From: Bacillota bacterium
GTDB taxonomy: Bacteria; Bacillota; Clostridia; Clostridiales; Clostridiaceae
Direction of reading: 5' to 3'
Length of the DNA: 64,000 nucleotides
NCBI GenBank assembly: GCA_023435985.1
Contig: JAEZKY010000030.1
Location: 1-64,000 of the forward strand
Position numbers and translations under genes: made by a program. Of the stretch, positions 17,942 through 28,585 are shown one piece after another; position 1 is the stretch's first letter, and the number at the start of each line of letters is the position of its first letter. The notes beneath the pieces are model-generated. The model worked only from the letters and a program-made list of their open reading frames with translations, ran no database searches and was not told the DNA's origin.

Positions 17942-18649
17942 ATGAAAAAATTTAAACTCTTTTGCTTTTCTTATGCCGGCGGCTCCTCTATAATATATGA
18001 AAAATGGAGAAAACTACTATCCACTTCAATTGAATTAATACCTATAGAATATTCCGGAAGAGGGAGAAGATTTACCTCTCCTATATATGATAATATCAAT
18101 GATGTAGTTGAAGATGCATTCCAAAGTGTTAAAGCTCATTTAGATGGAACAAGCTTTTCATTTTTTGGACATAGTATGGGCACCATTGTAGCATACGAAC
18201 TCAGCCACAAATTAAAACAATTAGATTATCCTGCTCCTATCCATATATTTTTTTCAGGGAGACTAGCACCTCATGCGATAAATCCCTATAAAACCCTTCA
18301 TGTTTTAAATGATATGGAATTTAAAGAAGAACTTTTAAAGTTAGGTGGAACACCTTTAGAGGCATTAGAAAACAAAGAGTGGATGAGCATTTTTCTTCCA
18401 ATATTACGATCTGATTTTAAAGCTGTTGAGTTATATAATTATTCTAAAAAAGATGATATCCTTGATTGTGAATTTACAATTTTGTATGGTGATGATGACT
18501 ATTTAATAAATAATACTATCTATGAATGGCAAAGACATACAAAAAATAAATGTACTTTTTTAAATTTTACGGGAGGACATTTTTTTATAGCTGAACATAC
18601 TGATGAAATTGTACATACAATTAATAAAACTCTTATTTCTAAACTTTAA
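17942..18649 (+). CDS. Type II thioesterase (proofreading TE) of the PKS/NRPS locus
   Basis: A 235-residue alpha/beta hydrolase. The GrsT-type N-terminus is 'FCFSYAGGSS'. The nucleophile elbow 'FFGHSMG' has Ser78. Asp is in 'LYGDDDYLI' (about 184-192), and His in 'FTGGHFFI' (about 211-218). TEII enzymes clear misprimed or stalled acyl groups from carrier domains. I chose the ATG at 17942 because TTAGGAG ends nine bases before it. The ATG nine bases further upstream sits directly on that RBS. The gene lies 27 bases after the phosphopantetheinyl transferase gene, as an operon. Its last 11 bases overlap the end of the convergent transposase gene. Confidence 0.9.
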   Translation: MKKFKLFCFSYAGGSSIIYEKWRKLLSTSIELIPIEYSGRGRRFTSPIYDNINDVVEDAFQSVKAHLDGTSFSFFGHSMGTIVAYELSHKLKQLDYPAPIHIFFSGRLAPHAINPYKTLHVLNDMEFKEELLKLGGTPLEALENKEWMSIFLPILRSDFKAVELYNYSKKDDILDCEFTILYGDDDYLINNTIYEWQRHTKNKCTFLNFTGGHFFIAEHTDEIVHTINKTLISKL

Positions 18650-19802
18650 CTTTATATGATTTGAATTCCTCTTCAATAAATACATTATTCATCTCTTGTG
18701 CTAGATGCACTTCCCTTTTTATTTGTAGCATCATCTCTCTAAACATCGTTCTCCTCTTTATTTCACTATTTTCTAAAAGAATCGTTAATAACTTTTCTTT
18801 TAGAATTCCAATTGGCAGCCTTAAATTATTTTTTTTCTTAAATTTAATATCTATATTCAATTTATCTTTAATTGGGTTATATTGACTTTCACTCATTTCA
18901 ATCATATTAAACAAATAAATCATTGCGTAAAAGTCTTGCTCAATGGTTTTTTTTGTTGTACCAGTAAAGTTCTCTATTTGGATTTTATTTTTCAAGTCAT
19001 TATACACAGCTTCTTCTCCCCATCTCATAAGAAATAGTTCTATAAAATCTTGAACACCTAAATTCTTGTGTAACAAGTTTGTTATTAAAAACTCTTCCTC
19101 CGATGCTGAAGAAATAAAACGTATTACTCTCACTTTATAAATCTTTTTGTTATATTCAATCTTAAATATTGGATATTTTTTATTTTCTATAGTTACTTTA
19201 TTTAAATCTGTTTTTGATATTCTCATAAGAAAATTAATATTATTTTCTATTAAGAAAGAAAATATTTCTTTAGAATAATGGTTTCTTTCAAATAATATCA
19301 AGTCATTTTTATAGCCTTTTTCTAGAACTTCCGAAAGCATATCTATAGTAATGTGCTCTTTTGAAACTTCACTCTTATCTATTTTACTGCTTAAAATTAT
19401 ATTATTTACAACATTAAAAATGCAACAGACTTTTGCCGCTACAGCTGTAGCATTTTGACTTTTATCTTGTCCATATTCATCTCTTAAAGACTCAATATTT
19501 GGAATTTCTATAAAATTTTCATCGATAGCTAATACTCTATACTTTTTCCAAAGATTTTTAGAATTTAGTTCTTCGTAAACAACTTCATTTATAGCATTAT
19601 TTAGTTCAATAAGAGCCTTAGGATTAATTTTATTTCTAGCTTCTAAAAATCTTTCTTTTGAAGTATGATTATCTCCATTTATAACATTCTCAAAAAAATT
19701 ACTGAATTCACTTTTTAATGATTTTCCCATTTCTCTAAAATCCATTTTATCATCCCTTATAAGCTTATTTGATATAAATACCGAGGCTTTAAAAGTCATC
19801 AT
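18639..19802 (-). mobile_element. Lone IS4-like transposase gene, possibly inactive or domesticated
   Basis: A 387-residue protein with the IS4/DDE layout. The first acidic residue is Asp94 in 'RVLAIDENF'. The C-terminal YREK-type motif appears as F-x2-R260-x3-E264-x6-K271, followed by 'IENFTG'. The middle motif, normally 'DRGY', reads 'FERNHYS', so the second catalytic Asp is Glu172 and the Gly is Asn. I found no flanking terminal inverted repeats or target-site duplication. The stop lies inside the end of the thioesterase gene, leaving no room for a left end. There is no strong RBS. It is either an old IS remnant or a retained transposase-derived protein. Confidence 0.7.
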
Positions 19803-19825
19803 ATGATCTTTAATTTCTAGTATTC

Positions 19826-20230
19826 TTAAGATTCACCAGACTCAAGAGCATTTTCAATAGCCTTTAAAATTACCTTACTACTATTTGTAGCTCCTGAAAT
19901 AGCATCTACCTGCAAACTTTGCTTCTTTTTTACATCATCTACAATAACTTCTGCCGGCTTCCCTTTTTCAGTTTTATGATTGAGAAGCTTAATATCTGTA
20001 ATCTTCTTATCTTTAACTATAACTTCAACCTCTGCACCTACGAAAATTGCATCGCAGGAACCTGTATATGTTCCATCATGAACATTTGATAAATTAACAG
20101 ATTTAATGTCTATTTCACTAACTATTTTTTTATAGTTATAGAGAGAAATTAGATAGTTAATTCCAAAAATCCCTCCAGATAAAGCTGCAATACATATTGC
20201 AATTATCACTATCTTTTTTACATTTATCAT
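19826..20230 (-). CDS. Membrane-anchored FMN-binding domain protein
   Basis: A 134-residue protein: an N-terminal membrane anchor (about 5-28), then an FMN_bind domain (PF04205). The domain starts with 'HDGTYTGS' and ends in 'VDAISGATNSSKVILKAIENAL'. The S-G-A-T motif is the site where ApbE attaches FMN covalently to Thr in the RnfG/NqrC-related family. It faces outside the cell and probably passes electrons. No apbE is in the window. The gene lies downstream of the PKS gene on the same strand, across a 300-base space that contains an inverted-repeat element. Confidence 0.85.
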   Translation of the reverse strand: MINVKKIVIIAICIAALSGGIFGINYLISLYNYKKIVSEIDIKSVNLSNVHDGTYTGSCDAIFVGAEVEVIVKDKKITDIKLLNHKTEKGKPAEVIVDDVKKKQSLQVDAISGATNSSKVILKAIENALESGES

Positions 20231-20270
20231 GCTAAGTCTCCTTTACATTTCATATAAATTAGTTTTACCT

Positions 20271-20460
20271 TAAATAACAAAGAATTTTGTATCATACCTT
20301 TTTGCATGTTCTACATATTTTTTAGGAACCTAAAAATAAATAGCAAGTCCAAACAAAGTATGGATGTCCTTTATCAGTCAATGGGACAAATTGCCCTCAT
20401 CGTAGGCCTATTGGATCAATTTGCCCTGTGTATGATACAAAATCTTTAGTTTGTTATTTT
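20271..20460. repeat. MITE-like element with long terminal inverted repeats
   Basis: The left arm (about 20271-20297, ending TTTTGTATCATAC) and the right arm (20430-20459, starting GTATGATACAAAA) are inverted copies of one roughly 28-base sequence with one 4-base and one 1-base indel. Inside are a perfect palindrome TTTTTAGGAACCTAAAAA (about 20319-20336) and two imperfect 18-base direct repeats, 20380-20397 and 20410-20427, both ending TTGCCCT (14 of 18 identical). No ORF. This looks like an internally deleted insertion sequence or MITE. The paired subterminal repeats recall IS21-type ends. Confidence 0.5.
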
Positions 20461-20527
20461 TTCATAACTCTTTACATCAAATAAAATGAATAATACTTAC
20501 CTATTTATCGCTGCCTTTCTAGATAAT

Positions 20528-23500
20528 TTACTTTTCTATGTCTATAGCCAGCTGATTAGAAATCGATCTTTTTTCACTATTAGAAAGTACGTGCTTCATT
20601 TCCATCTTTCTTAGTCCGCTTCTTTGCATCGGAATATGCTCCACTTCCTTATAAGTTAACTCTTCCTCAAAAGATACTTTATAAGTTTCATTTTCAAATG
20701 GATAAGTTGGAAGCATTACTTTCTTTATATTACTCTTGAATAATTTACTTGGATTAAATCTAACTCCAAGAGTATACAATTTAGCAAAGGCTGATATAAT
20801 AGATTTTACTGAATCTATACTTATATCCATATCTATCCAGTTAAAGTTTTTATCATCATAAAATTCTTTGTTTTTAATTTCATTAAAGTTGCCTGGATAA
20901 ATAATCACTTGATTTTTATTAACGAATCCATTTAAACTTCTAATATTTTTATCATCATTTTGAGAAACATTAAATACATCTTCTAAAACTCCTGTTGATG
21001 TTAATATAGAACAATTTAAATATACTGCATTTTTATCTCCTTCTAAAACATCATCCTTTTCAGCTCTAATAGTGCCTACTATTTCTTCTAATGCTTGCTT
21101 TAAGCTCATTTTTCCAGTCAAAACAGATGCTGCTAAAATTCCTGTTCCTTCTGCAATTATCCCATAAAGCTTCATTTCAAAATTACTTATTAAAACTCCG
21201 AAGGCATATTGAACTGCAAAACTTTCAAAATCTAATATTTTTTCATTAGAAATGTTTTTCTCTACGACCTTCAAGCACTCTTTATATGCAATGTTGAAAT
21301 CATCAAATCGTGAACTTAAGTCTTCTTTACATTTTTTAACTTTTTTCATATTACCATCTAAAATTAAATAAGCTTCTGTTTGCCTATTGGGGTTAGATCG
21401 TCCTTTATAAATACATTCACTATCCTCGTCATTTATTAAGTGAGTAAGTATTTCTAACAAGTGCTCCTTTGACTCTACTACAGCTGAATTTTTAGTACTT
21501 AATTCTTTTTGATTACTATTTATAGTAAAGCAAATTGAAGAGGTATTTAAGCCTTCATGCCCCCTAACATATTCTTTTAGATTCAATGCTATATTTTTTA
21601 TAACACTTTGGTTCCTACCAGTTAACTGTAATAAATAAGGAAAATCTTCCTCTCCCTTTTCAATATGCTTCTTTTCAGGAGCTTCTTCTAAAATTACATG
21701 AACATTTGTCCCTCCAAAGCCAAAACCATTTACCCCTGCTCTTAACGGAGTTACACCACTCCTTTCCCATTCCATCATTTTTTCAGCTGCTACAAAAAAT
21801 GGTGAATTTGCAAAATCTATATTTCTATTAGTTGTTGCCTTGTTATAGTTTATTGTATGTGGTATCTTCTTATTTTCTAGAGCAAGAATAACTTTGATTA
21901 AACTAGTTATTCCAGATGCTGATAACATATGGCCTATTGATGATTTAACTGATCCTATAGCACAGAATCCTTTTTCTGAAGTAAAGGCACGAAAGGCTTT
22001 AGTCATACCTTCAATTTCAATTGGATCTCCTAAAGGTGTACCAGTACCGTGAGTTTCTATATAGGATACTGTTTCTGGATTAATCTTTGCATCTAAATAT
22101 GCCTTTATTACTGCATCAGCTTGCCCTTGTGGTCTTGGTGCTGTTATACCTTGAGAATGTCCATCATTATTCATAGCTGAACCTTTAATTACAGCCATTA
22201 TATTATCGTTATCTGCAATTGCATCCTCCAATGGTTTTAATAAGATTGCACTTGCTCCTTCTGACAGTACCATTCCATCTGCTCTGTCATCAAATGGATA
22301 ACACACACCTGTTTTTGATAAAGCTTGAACTCTACTTAATCCAATAAATGGAGTAGGACTAGTATTTAAGTTCACGCCTCCAACTATCGCCATCTTACAT
22401 TGCCCTGTTCTAATACTTTCGCAAGCTAAATGCAATGCTGAAAGCGAAGATGAACAAGCTGAATTAACTGTTAAACTTGGTCCACTAAGATTTAAACAAT
22501 GGCTTACTCTAGCTGCTACCTCATTTAGACTGTTTCCAGCTACTGCATCAGGCACCATCTTTGCCGGCTTAAGTACATTTAATATATTAGACATAATTTC
22601 ATTTTTTTCATTAGACTCCATATTATTGAAGGTTTGATTCTTTAACAGTTTATCTTTTAACTCCATGTAAATTCTATAGTTATTAAAATGCTCTGAATAG
22701 CCATTTTGCTCACTTCCCACAAAAACTCCAATATTATTTGTGGAATATCTTCCGCCATAGCCAGCCTGCTGCATAACCTCCCATGCTATCTCTAAGAAAA
22801 TTCTCTGTTGTGGATCAGTAACAGTTGCTTCACTTGGAGACATCCCAAAGAACAAAGGATCAAATTCATATGGATTATCTATAAATCCACCGCATTTAGA
22901 ATATGATGTGTAGGCAGAATTCATATCTGCACTATAGTGATCATTTGCAGGCCACCTATCTTCTGGTATTTCTCTTATTACGCATTCTCCATTCTCTAGA
23001 ATTCTCCAGTATTCATTCAAATTATTTGCACCTGGTATTCTAAGACTAGCACTGATTATTGCAATATCATTGGACTTTTCAGTTTTAATAACCTCTGTAT
23101 CCAAATCATTAATTTTACTAACTGCAGCTTCTTCAAATCCTTCTAAATAGGTCCTTTCTATATATTCTGCTAAAGCTTGTGGAGTCTGGTATTCAAATAT
23201 TAAAGTAGGATATAGCTCCATGCCAATACTTGTTCCAAGCATTTCCATAACCTTTACTGCCCCAAGTGAATCCAAACCTAACTCAAGAAAATTCTTTCCA
23301 ACATCAAAATTATCTTCTTCAACATTTAACTGTTTTGCTATAACCTTATAAACAATTTCTTTTATATTTTTTAATTTTCTTGAGTTTACTGGAGGCATTT
23401 TAATAGTTGAAGATTTCTCAACATCTGAAATCTCAATTTTATCTATTATATGAATAACATTTTGACTTTCAACTGATAAAGCTCTTATAAAGGCTTCTGC

Positions 23501-26500
23501 CGCTTTTTTAGCAGGAAGAGGATTTAACCCTTGAGCTTTTAAGGCTAGTAATGCACCGTTTCCAAAATCAGATCCCATTCCAGTTCCTGCCCATAGAGAA
23601 TAATTTAAAGCAATAGTTTTTCCTGGTGCATTATCAGCTGCTCTATAATAGCTATATGCTGATAAAAAGGCATTCGCAGCTGCATAATCACCAACACCTG
23701 CTGACCAAAGCTTTTCCGAACAAGATACTGAAGATAGCATAACAAAAAACTTTAATGGTTCTTTTCTTGTAACTAAATCAGTTATTATACCACCCTTTAG
23801 TTTTGGCTCTATAATCTTATTTATGGTTTTAATATCCTTATCCAAGAGTTTGAAAGTTTTGGAATCAAAGGTTCCTGCTGCATGAATAACTCCATAGATA
23901 GCTCCATATTCATCGGCTATTCTCTCCACTAGAGTTTTCATATCGCCTATTTTTGTTACATCTACAGCTTCATAAATTACATTTGCTCCAAGTTCTCTTA
24001 GTTCCATTATTATGCTTATCTTTTTAGCATACCTAGTATTATTAGCCAGCTCCTCTTCCCACTTTTCTATTAATGGCAATTCTTCTCTACCTGTTAAAAT
24101 AAGATTTATTTTAGCTTTTTTTGCAATAGCCTTAGCTATTTCAGAGCCTACAGCACTTGCGCCTCCAGTAATTAAATAAGTTTCACCATCATTAAATTTA
24201 ATCTTAGAAGTTTGATTAAATTTAATAGCATTTGATAATTCTCTTATAAATCTTACTCCGCCTCTAATAGCAACTATTCCTTCCTTGCTTAAATCATGCT
24301 TTATTTCATCAGATAAAATTTGAGCAATTTCTCTATTAGATTCATATTCTTTTTTATCTACATCGATACAATATGAATCTATAAAAGCATTGTCCTGATC
24401 TAAAGCTTGCGCAAAAGTTATAGCACTAGCCTGATGTGGACTTGAAATCTTATTCCCTTCATTTACAGAAACGCCATTATTGGTCACTAAAAGTAATTTT
24501 GTTTTTTCTATATTTAGTTTTGATAAAGCTTTTCCTATATACAATACACTATAAATATCCTCATGCATTACCTTATCATCAAATGCAAATTCTAATTTCA
24601 AGCTTTTATTATTTAAGTTCCAAAGGTGTATTACTGCACCTATAGGTCCTTGAATAGTATTAAAGACTTTAACATAATCCTCTTCTACTATTGGATTAAT
24701 TGTAAATTTACTATAGTCATCAAAGCCATATTCTGTGCCTGCTTTAACAACGTAAATTTTATTTAGCTTAAATATCTCCTCAATCTCATCTTTAATACCA
24801 CTGTCATCACTGAATACTACGATATTTCCTTTGATTTCTAAGTTAATATCTTTGTGGGGTTCAGGTTTCCAATTCCAGTTATAAAACCATTCGTCAGGAA
24901 CCCTAATATTCTCGTCTCCGAAATCAGGCTTATAGGTTCTCCTTTCAAAAGGATATGATGGTAATTGAAGTTTATTATAGTAAATTCCACTTTCAAACTT
25001 CTCAAAATCTACGTTAAACCCTAATGTAAATAATGAAGAAAGTACATCTAAAGATACATCAAAAGACTTCATTTTACGATCTGATATAGATAGAATTGTT
25101 CTAGCACTTTGAGCTTGTACTCCGCTTGCCATTCTTGATAATACTCTATCAGGTCCACATTCTATAAGTACATCTACTGCTTTATCAGACAAATACTTTA
25201 TGCTTTGTTCAAATTTTACAGAGGAAAGAATATGATTTATCCAATATTCTATATCAAAAGCTTCATCCATTATTTTTCCTGTAACATTTGAAATTACAGG
25301 TATTTTAGGAGAATTAAATTTTACTTCTTTAAGCACTTCTCTAAATGCATCTAATATTGGTTCCATAAGCGGTGTATGGAAAGCCTGAGATACCTTTAAT
25401 TTCTTAAAGCCTATACCTTCTTTAAGTAAATTATTACAGAACTTTTCTACATCTGCCTCATCTCCTGAGATGACCTGATGCGTTCCATTGTAAGCAGCAA
25501 TCCAGACAGCTCCTTCAAATTCTTTAAATAAAATTTCAAGTTTTTCGCTTGAAGTAAATACTGCGCACATACAGCCAGGGGATTTTATGCTACCCATAAG
25601 TTTTCCTCTAGCAGAAACTATTTTAGCTGCGTCTTCTAAAGTTATTACATCTGCAAGACAAGCTGCTGCCCATTCTCCAACGCTATGTCCTAACATATAA
25701 GCCGGTTTAATTCCTAAATCTATAAGAAGTCTTCCAAAAGCATAATCCATAGTAAATACTACAGGCTGCGTAATATTAGTTTGAGCTAAAATGCTTTCAT
25801 CAGCTTTATCGCTATAAATCAAATCAGTTATTTTTTCATTTAGATATGGGTAAAAGACCTCACTGCACTCATCTACATATCCTTTAAAAATAGGAAGTTT
25901 ATTATATAACTCTCTTCCCATTCCAACATATTGAGAGCCTTGTCCAGTGAACATTAATGCTACTTTATGTTGTGCGTCACTATTAAGTTCTTCTACTTTT
26001 ATATTTTGAAGTTCATTTATTAAATCTTCTATTGATTCTGAAACAACACTATAACGGTATTTATTAAAAGAAGTTCTTAGGACATTTTCTGTATAACATA
26101 TATCTCCCAAGTTATTTTCCTTACTTGTTTTGAGATACTTAACTAAATTATTAATCTTTAACTGTAACGATTTTTTGCTATTTGCTGAAAGATTTAAAGC
26201 ATGTTTGTTTCTTGAATAATCTTGGACTTCAACTGCTGGTATAATTTCACTAGGTGCTTCTTCTAATACCATATGGCAGTTTGTTCCTCCAAAACCAAAA
26301 GAATTAACTGCTGCTTTTCTCATTTTTCCTTCTTCAACTTCCCAATTCTTTGCTTCTAGCATTGTATAAAAAGGTGTTTTATCAAATTTAATTGATGGAT
26401 TAAGTTCATCTAAGTTTACGTTTGGAGGCATAATTTTATTGTTTATTGCTAAAATTATTTTTATAAAACTCGCTATACCTGCACCATTAAGCAAATGCCC

Positions 26501-28585
26501 AATATTTGCTTTAACTGATCCTATTGCCATAGAATTACTTTCTGGATTCCATCTCTTAAAGGCATTGCTTAAAGCTCTTACTTCACTTGGATCCCCAATT
26601 TTTGTTCCAGTACCATGAGCTTCTATATATTGTATGTCTCTTGGATTTATTCCACTTTTAACATATAAAGATTCAATTACTTCACGTTGACCATCTGGAT
26701 TAGGAGCCATGACTCCTATAGAATGTCCATCATTATTTATAGCACTTGCCTTAATAACCGCAAGAACCTTATCTTTATCTTTTAAAGCTTTTTTAAGAGG
26801 TTTTAATAAAACTAAACCTGCACCTTCTCCTGGTACTAATCCATCAGCTTTAGCATCAAAAACTCTTGATATACCACTTGTTGATAATGCACCTGCATTA
26901 CTTAAATAAATGTATGGAGTTGGTGTTAATAGAAGATTAATTCCTCCTGCTATAGCTAATTCGCACTCACCTTTTTTTAAAGCTTCACAAGCTAAATGAA
27001 TTGTCACTAAAGAAGATGAACAAGCAGTATCAACCACCATGCTTGGTCCTTTAAAATTAAATTCTTGAGAAGTTCTTGCTGCGATCATGTTAAGAATATT
27101 ATCAACAAGCAAGTTTGTGTGGAATTCAGTTACACCAAGCTTATTCTTCCATTCTTCTAATATAGACTCCTGAACTTCCTTTGATAATGAGTTAAAGCTG
27201 TCAAAATTCTTAAGACTTGACATATTTAATGTGTTAAAGTGATATTCCTGATATGTATTTGTACCAGCGCCAATATACAAGGATATACTTTCCCCACTAA
27301 CTCTTTTCTTAGAGTATCCTGCTCTTTCAAGTATTTCAAATACTAATTCTAATATAATTCTTTGCTGTGGATCCATGACTGCTGCTTCTTCATCAGATAT
27401 ATTAAAGAATTTAGCATCAAAATCAAATGGTTTATCTATAAATGCACCTGTTTTACAATAGGTTTTTGTAGGATCTCCACTTGTACTATAATATTGATTT
27501 ACATCCCATCTTTCTTCTGGCACTTCACTAATACTGCATTTACCACTTACGATATTATCCCAAAACTCCTCTGGAGATGAAGCTTCTGGGAAACGACAAG
27601 ACATTTCTATTACAGCTATTTCATCATCTTCGTCTACTTTACCAGACATTTTTTCATCAATATTAGTTAATACATTATTACTATCAGAGAAATTTTTAAG
27701 ATATTCCTCCATCTCATTTATTGTTCTACAATTAATTAGAATATCATGACCTAAGGTTATATCTAATTCATCTTCAAGCATCCCTAAAACTTGGACTGCC
27801 TTTATTGAAGTTCCACCTAAAGAAAAGAAGGATTGATTATAGCCTATACTTTGTGCTGGTCTGTCTAATACATCTGCCCAAATTTCTTTTATCTTATCTC
27901 TACTTATATTTAAAACTAAAGATTCGCATTTATCTGCCTCCTCAGCTTTTTCTTCTATATTAAGTAATAATTCTGCAGAAGTTAATGTACTATCTTCAAA
28001 TTCATTATCCAAGAAAGATTGTACTAACAGGAAACGCCTTACTTTGCCACTAGTGGTTTTTGGAATGGCTTTTACTAAAACTACGAAATCAATATAGATT
28101 CCGAAGGCTTCACTTATTTTACTAAGCATATTTCCATAAAAGCTCTTTAGCTCATCTTCCTTTACACGAAGTGATGAAAAAATTGCAATCTTTTCTCTTC
28201 CTTCTTTCTCATCATGCCATCCACCTACTACGACTTTTCCTGTTTCTACACCTTCTATTTCTTCTAGTTTAAACTCTATATCATGGGCAAAGAAATTTTG
28301 TCCATTAACAAAGATTATATCCTTAATGCGACCTGTTACACATAATCTTCCATCAATTATAAAGCCAGTATCTCCTGTTTTAAGCCAGTCATCTTGGAAA
28401 GACTTCGCTGTAGCCTCTGGATTATTTATGTAGCCTTTTGTAACATTATCACCTTTAATTTGTATTTCACCAAGTACCTTTTCTGGAACTATCTCTCCCT
28501 CATCATTTACAACACGTACCTGCATACCTGCAACTGGATAGCCTTCATCTGCTACTTGAAGTGCATCTTTAGCACATTCCTCCAC
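20528..28585 (-). CDS. FAAL C-terminus plus two-module type I PKS (ACP-KS-AT-KR-ACP-KS-AT*)
   Basis: A 2685-residue frame that directly continues the FAAL frame after a single TAG. Domains in order: 1-200, C-terminal lobe of the adenylating enzyme ('KTGDTG', 'TGRIKDIIF', catalytic Lys in 'PKTTSGKVRR'). 225-300, ACP1 (Ser260). 322-775, KS1 (Cys522, His657, His697). 872-1165, AT (Ser968 in 'GHSVGEW'; 'QAFH' at 1067-1070 predicts malonyl). 1230-1720, KR with structural half ('GGASAVG' 1474-1480, Ser1619, Tyr1634, Asn1638). 1738-1812, ACP2 (Ser1773). 1838-2302, KS2 (Cys2044, His2179, His2219). 2312-2635, AT-like domain whose nucleophile elbow reads 'AEGTG' with Gly2480 in the Ser position. It ends without ACP or thioesterase. 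The next carrier would be the tandem ACPs of the NRPS. No RBS lies before the first GTG, so this frame is not an independent gene. Confidence 0.93.
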   Translation of the reverse strand: MEECAKDALQVADEGYPVAGMQVRVVNDEGEIVPEKVLGEIQIKGDNVTKGYINNPEATAKSFQDDWLKTGDTGFIIDGRLCVTGRIKDIIFVNGQNFFAHDIEFKLEEIEGVETGKVVVGGWHDEKEGREKIAIFSSLRVKEDELKSFYGNMLSKISEAFGIYIDFVVLVKAIPKTTSGKVRRFLLVQSFLDNEFEDSTLTSAELLLNIEEKAEEADKCESLVLNISRDKIKEIWADVLDRPAQSIGYNQSFFSLGGTSIKAVQVLGMLEDELDITLGHDILINCRTINEMEEYLKNFSDSNNVLTNIDEKMSGKVDEDDEIAVIEMSCRFPEASSPEEFWDNIVSGKCSISEVPEERWDVNQYYSTSGDPTKTYCKTGAFIDKPFDFDAKFFNISDEEAAVMDPQQRIILELVFEILERAGYSKKRVSGESISLYIGAGTNTYQEYHFNTLNMSSLKNFDSFNSLSKEVQESILEEWKNKLGVTEFHTNLLVDNILNMIAARTSQEFNFKGPSMVVDTACSSSLVTIHLACEALKKGECELAIAGGINLLLTPTPYIYLSNAGALSTSGISRVFDAKADGLVPGEGAGLVLLKPLKKALKDKDKVLAVIKASAINNDGHSIGVMAPNPDGQREVIESLYVKSGINPRDIQYIEAHGTGTKIGDPSEVRALSNAFKRWNPESNSMAIGSVKANIGHLLNGAGIASFIKIILAINNKIMPPNVNLDELNPSIKFDKTPFYTMLEAKNWEVEEGKMRKAAVNSFGFGGTNCHMVLEEAPSEIIPAVEVQDYSRNKHALNLSANSKKSLQLKINNLVKYLKTSKENNLGDICYTENVLRTSFNKYRYSVVSESIEDLINELQNIKVEELNSDAQHKVALMFTGQGSQYVGMGRELYNKLPIFKGYVDECSEVFYPYLNEKITDLIYSDKADESILAQTNITQPVVFTMDYAFGRLLIDLGIKPAYMLGHSVGEWAAACLADVITLEDAAKIVSARGKLMGSIKSPGCMCAVFTSSEKLEILFKEFEGAVWIAAYNGTHQVISGDEADVEKFCNNLLKEGIGFKKLKVSQAFHTPLMEPILDAFREVLKEVKFNSPKIPVISNVTGKIMDEAFDIEYWINHILSSVKFEQSIKYLSDKAVDVLIECGPDRVLSRMASGVQAQSARTILSISDRKMKSFDVSLDVLSSLFTLGFNVDFEKFESGIYYNKLQLPSYPFERRTYKPDFGDENIRVPDEWFYNWNWKPEPHKDINLEIKGNIVVFSDDSGIKDEIEEIFKLNKIYVVKAGTEYGFDDYSKFTINPIVEEDYVKVFNTIQGPIGAVIHLWNLNNKSLKLEFAFDDKVMHEDIYSVLYIGKALSKLNIEKTKLLLVTNNGVSVNEGNKISSPHQASAITFAQALDQDNAFIDSYCIDVDKKEYESNREIAQILSDEIKHDLSKEGIVAIRGGVRFIRELSNAIKFNQTSKIKFNDGETYLITGGASAVGSEIAKAIAKKAKINLILTGREELPLIEKWEEELANNTRYAKKISIIMELRELGANVIYEAVDVTKIGDMKTLVERIADEYGAIYGVIHAAGTFDSKTFKLLDKDIKTINKIIEPKLKGGIITDLVTRKEPLKFFVMLSSVSCSEKLWSAGVGDYAAANAFLSAYSYYRAADNAPGKTIALNYSLWAGTGMGSDFGNGALLALKAQGLNPLPAKKAAEAFIRALSVESQNVIHIIDKIEISDVEKSSTIKMPPVNSRKLKNIKEIVYKVIAKQLNVEEDNFDVGKNFLELGLDSLGAVKVMEMLGTSIGMELYPTLIFEYQTPQALAEYIERTYLEGFEEAAVSKINDLDTEVIKTEKSNDIAIISASLRIPGANNLNEYWRILENGECVIREIPEDRWPANDHYSADMNSAYTSYSKCGGFIDNPYEFDPLFFGMSPSEATVTDPQQRIFLEIAWEVMQQAGYGGRYSTNNIGVFVGSEQNGYSEHFNNYRIYMELKDKLLKNQTFNNMESNEKNEIMSNILNVLKPAKMVPDAVAGNSLNEVAARVSHCLNLSGPSLTVNSACSSSLSALHLACESIRTGQCKMAIVGGVNLNTSPTPFIGLSRVQALSKTGVCYPFDDRADGMVLSEGASAILLKPLEDAIADNDNIMAVIKGSAMNNDGHSQGITAPRPQGQADAVIKAYLDAKINPETVSYIETHGTGTPLGDPIEIEGMTKAFRAFTSEKGFCAIGSVKSSIGHMLSASGITSLIKVILALENKKIPHTINYNKATTNRNIDFANSPFFVAAEKMMEWERSGVTPLRAGVNGFGFGGTNVHVILEEAPEKKHIEKGEEDFPYLLQLTGRNQSVIKNIALNLKEYVRGHEGLNTSSICFTINSNQKELSTKNSAVVESKEHLLEILTHLINDEDSECIYKGRSNPNRQTEAYLILDGNMKKVKKCKEDLSSRFDDFNIAYKECLKVVEKNISNEKILDFESFAVQYAFGVLISNFEMKLYGIIAEGTGILAASVLTGKMSLKQALEEIVGTIRAEKDDVLEGDKNAVYLNCSILTSTGVLEDVFNVSQNDDKNIRSLNGFVNKNQVIIYPGNFNEIKNKEFYDDKNFNWIDMDISIDSVKSIISAFAKLYTLGVRFNPSKLFKSNIKKVMLPTYPFENETYKVSFEEELTYKEVEHIPMQRSGLRKMEMKHVLSNSEKRSISNQLAIDIEK

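Noticed and set aside
18639..19802. Complete insertion sequence with ends
   Set aside because: I could not find inverted repeats or target duplications, and the left side runs into the thioesterase gene.
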